DNA of 7,186 nt from JACNFS01 sp964582065. Its GTDB lineage: Bacteria > Chloroflexota > Dehalococcoidia > GIF9 > UBA5629. Below the pieces are notes generated by a model that worked only from the letters and a program-made list of their open reading frames with translations, searched no databases and had not been told where the DNA came from. Of this stretch, positions 5,804-7,186 are shown one piece after another (the first letter of the stretch is position 1; the number at the start of each line of letters is the position of its first letter). The stretch is taken from assembly GCA_964582065.1 (NCBI GenBank), contig CAZOQG010000084.1, positions 1 through 7,186 of the forward strand, given 5' to 3'. Position numbers and translations under genes: made by a program.

Positions 5804-5835
5804 CCTTTTGAATTTTAACCTGTCATTTTGCATTT
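5804..5835 (+). repeat. Repeat D copy abutting the assembly gap
   Basis: It matches 1695-1726 at 30 of 32 bases and ends exactly where the N run begins. The first ten bases after the gap (TTTTGCATTT, 5936-5945) repeat the last ten before it (5826-5835), so assembly stopped inside this repeat. Confidence 0.75.
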
Positions 5836-5935
5836 NNNNNNNNNNNNNNNNNNNNNNNNNNNNNNNNNNNNNNNNNNNNNNNNNNNNNNNNNNNNNNNNN
5901 NNNNNNNNNNNNNNNNNNNNNNNNNNNNNNNNNNN
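5836..5935. other. Assembly gap, 100 N
   Basis: Exactly 100 undetermined bases, the usual placeholder for a scaffold gap of unknown size. Both flanks are the same AT-rich repeat, so the true length may be very different, including zero. Confidence 0.97.
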
Positions 5936-5955
5936 TTTTGCATTTCGAGTTTGAG

Positions 5956-5980
5956 ACCCTTCGCCGTGGCTCAGGGTGAC
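5956..5980. repeat. ACCCTTCGCC...CTCAGGGTGAC palindromic repeat
   Basis: ACCCT (5956-5960) and AGGGT (5973-5977) form the arms of a short hairpin followed by GAC. I recall CCTTCG...CTCAGGGTGACA elements as common between genes in many bacterial genomes. It lies 24 bases before the rarA start, so it would be near or within that gene's 5' leader. Confidence 0.55.
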
Positions 5981-6003
5981 AACTAAATGTTGTTGAGATT
6001 AGC

Positions 6004-7186
6004 ATGACTCTTTTCGACTTAGGTCAACTGGAATCGAAAGGCAAAGCGATGCGTGGGATGGACTCTGAGTTATCTGGTGATATGCCTTTAGCAGCTAGAA
6101 TGCGGCCGCGAGATTTTGAGGAGTTTGTGGGGCAGAAGCATCTGGTGGGCGAGGGGCGGGTGCTAAGGAAGTGCATTGAGGCAGATCAGCTACCATCGAT
6201 GATTGTCTGGGGCCCACCAGGCAGCGGCAAGACGACCCTGGCTTTTGTTATTGCTAGCGTCACCAGGTCACACTTTAGTCCGCTGAGTGCAGTCAACGCG
6301 GGTGTGGCTGATTTGCGCCGCATAGTTGATGAGGCCAAGCACAGACTCAAGCTATCCGGGCAACGGACTGTCTTGTTTATTGATGAGATTCATCGATTTA
6401 ATAAGGCTCAGCAGGATGTCATATTGCCCTTTGTGGAGAACGGCGTGGTAATTATCATCGGTGCCACAACCGAGAACCCTTCCTTTGAGGTTATCTCTGC
6501 TTTGCTGTCGAGATGCCGAGTGTTCACTCTAAATTCATTAACTGATGAAGAGGTTCGCCATATTGTTGAACGAGCTATGAAAGACGAGGAGAGAGGGCTG
6601 GGGAAATTGAAGGTAGAGCTAGCTGAAGAGGCTTCGGCGCACCTGGTTGTCATGTCTAATGGTGATGCTCGGGTGGGGCTCAATGCCTTGGAGATGGCAA
6701 CTCAGGCTACTTCGCCGGAGGCTGACGGATATCGCAGACTCGGCCTGACTACCATCGAGGAAGCCCTACAGCATCGTGCTTTGCTTTATGACAAGAGTGG
6801 CGACCAGCACTATGACTTCATTTCGGCGCTTCACAAGTCGCTGCGCGGTTCAGATCCGGACGCAGCTTTGTACTGGCTGGGGCGAATGCTCGAGGCTGGA
6901 GAGGACCCTCTTTATGTTGCCCGACGCCTGGTGCGGTTTGCCTCTGAGGATGTGGGTATGGCCGACCCGCAAGCGTTGATGGTGGCTGTAGCCGTGCAAC
7001 AAGTGGTGCATTTTGTGGGTATGCCCGAGTGCAACCTGGCTCTGGCTGAGGCGGTAACCTATCTGGCTACGGCTCCAAAAAGCAATTCCTTGTATGAAGC
7101 CTATTCTCAGGTGCAGCAAGACGTTGAGAGTAGTCGCAATGAGCCGGTGCCGCTTCACCTGCGCAATCCAGTTACCGGACTAATGC
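6004..7186 (+). CDS. rarA: Replication-associated recombination protein A (RarA/MgsA), 3' end outside window
   Basis: A continuous frame of 394 codons runs off the window edge. RarA is an AAA+ ATPase related to clamp loaders and to eukaryotic WRNIP1; it acts at stalled replication forks. The N-terminus has PLAARMRP (28-35). Walker A GPPGSGKT is at 70-77, Walker B LFIDEIHRF at 124-132 (Asp127, Glu128) and sensor 1 GATTENPSF at 153-161. The arginine-finger segment LLSRCR is at 167-172 and sensor 2 NGDAR at 219-223. Further family blocks are YDFISALHKSLRGSDPDAAL, DPLYVARRLVRFASEDVG and APKSNSLYEAY. About 50 residues appear to be missing compared with the 447-residue E. coli protein. The ATG at 6004 is the first in-frame start after a stop at 5977-5979, and MTLFD resembles other RarA starts. 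Its ribosome binding site is weak, so the in-frame ATG at 6049 cannot be excluded. Confidence 0.95.
   Translation, partial: MTLFDLGQLESKGKAMRGMDSELSGDMPLAARMRPRDFEEFVGQKHLVGEGRVLRKCIEADQLPSMIVWGPPGSGKTTLAFVIASVTRSHFSPLSAVNAGVADLRRIVDEAKHRLKLSGQRTVLFIDEIHRFNKAQQDVILPFVENGVVIIIGATTENPSFEVISALLSRCRVFTLNSLTDEEVRHIVERAMKDEERGLGKLKVELAEEASAHLVVMSNGDARVGLNALEMATQATSPEADGYRRLGLTTIEEALQHRALLYDKSGDQHYDFISALHKSLRGSDPDAALYWLGRMLEAGEDPLYVARRLVRFASEDVGMADPQALMVAVAVQQVVHFVGMPECNLALAEAVTYLATAPKSNSLYEAYSQVQQDVESSRNEPVPLHLRNPVTGLM

Larger units (their letters stand above)
5660..6003. other. AT-rich spacer with repeats and an assembly gap
   Basis: No gene is seen between the CetZ-like gene and rarA. The spacer holds an inverted relative of repeat D (5725-5751), a direct copy of repeat D (5804-5835), the 100-N gap, and a small palindrome before rarA. 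AAATGACA (5744-5751) and TGTCATTT (5821-5828) could pair as part of the inverted arrangement. No convincing operon terminator is visible, and no promoter for rarA can be named; either could be hidden in the gap. Confidence 0.7.

Noticed and set aside
5823..6005. Minus-strand reading frame spanning the N run
   Set aside because: It exists only because Ns do not create stops; the readable part translates a palindromic repeat.

Overview
The window looks like a piece of a bacterial genome, most plausibly an uncultured anaerobe of the Chloroflexota (Dehalococcoidia-like). This is an inference, not a proof. It rests on mid-range base composition, an oxygen-sensitive radical-SAM gene set, intergenic spacers full of small palindromic repeats of a kind I associate with that phylum, and a 100-N scaffold gap typical of a metagenome assembly.

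Layout: (1) 1-207 holds three copies of a palindromic repeat. (2) 208-1374, minus strand, encodes a complete acyl-CoA dehydrogenase with a good sigma70-type promoter and Shine-Dalgarno. (3) 1375-2108 is a 734-base divergent spacer packed with nested repeats of four families (A, B, C and D below). (4) 2109-5659, plus strand, is a tight four-gene operon: amrS (radical SAM), amrB (Memo-like), amrA (AMMECR1) and a tubulin/FtsZ-superfamily gene that resembles CetZ more than FtsZ. The gaps between them are 11, 20 and 1 bases. A duplicated promoter with two perfect TATAAT boxes precedes the operon. (5) 5660-6003 is an AT-rich repeat spacer with the assembly gap. (6) From 6004 to the window edge runs rarA (mgsA), a replication-linked AAA+ ATPase, cut off at its 3' end.

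How the genes may work together: AmrS, AmrB and AmrA are the three conserved parts of the AmmeMemoRadiSam set. To my knowledge its reaction is not established. The fourth gene is the most interesting part of the window. It is a CetZ-like protein with altered nucleotide-binding loops and a lysine-rich tail, placed one base after amrA as if translationally coupled. Because the eukaryotic Memo protein has been linked to microtubule behaviour, a tubulin-fold partner of a bacterial Memo operon is worth testing. The acyl-CoA dehydrogenase and rarA look like unrelated neighbours.
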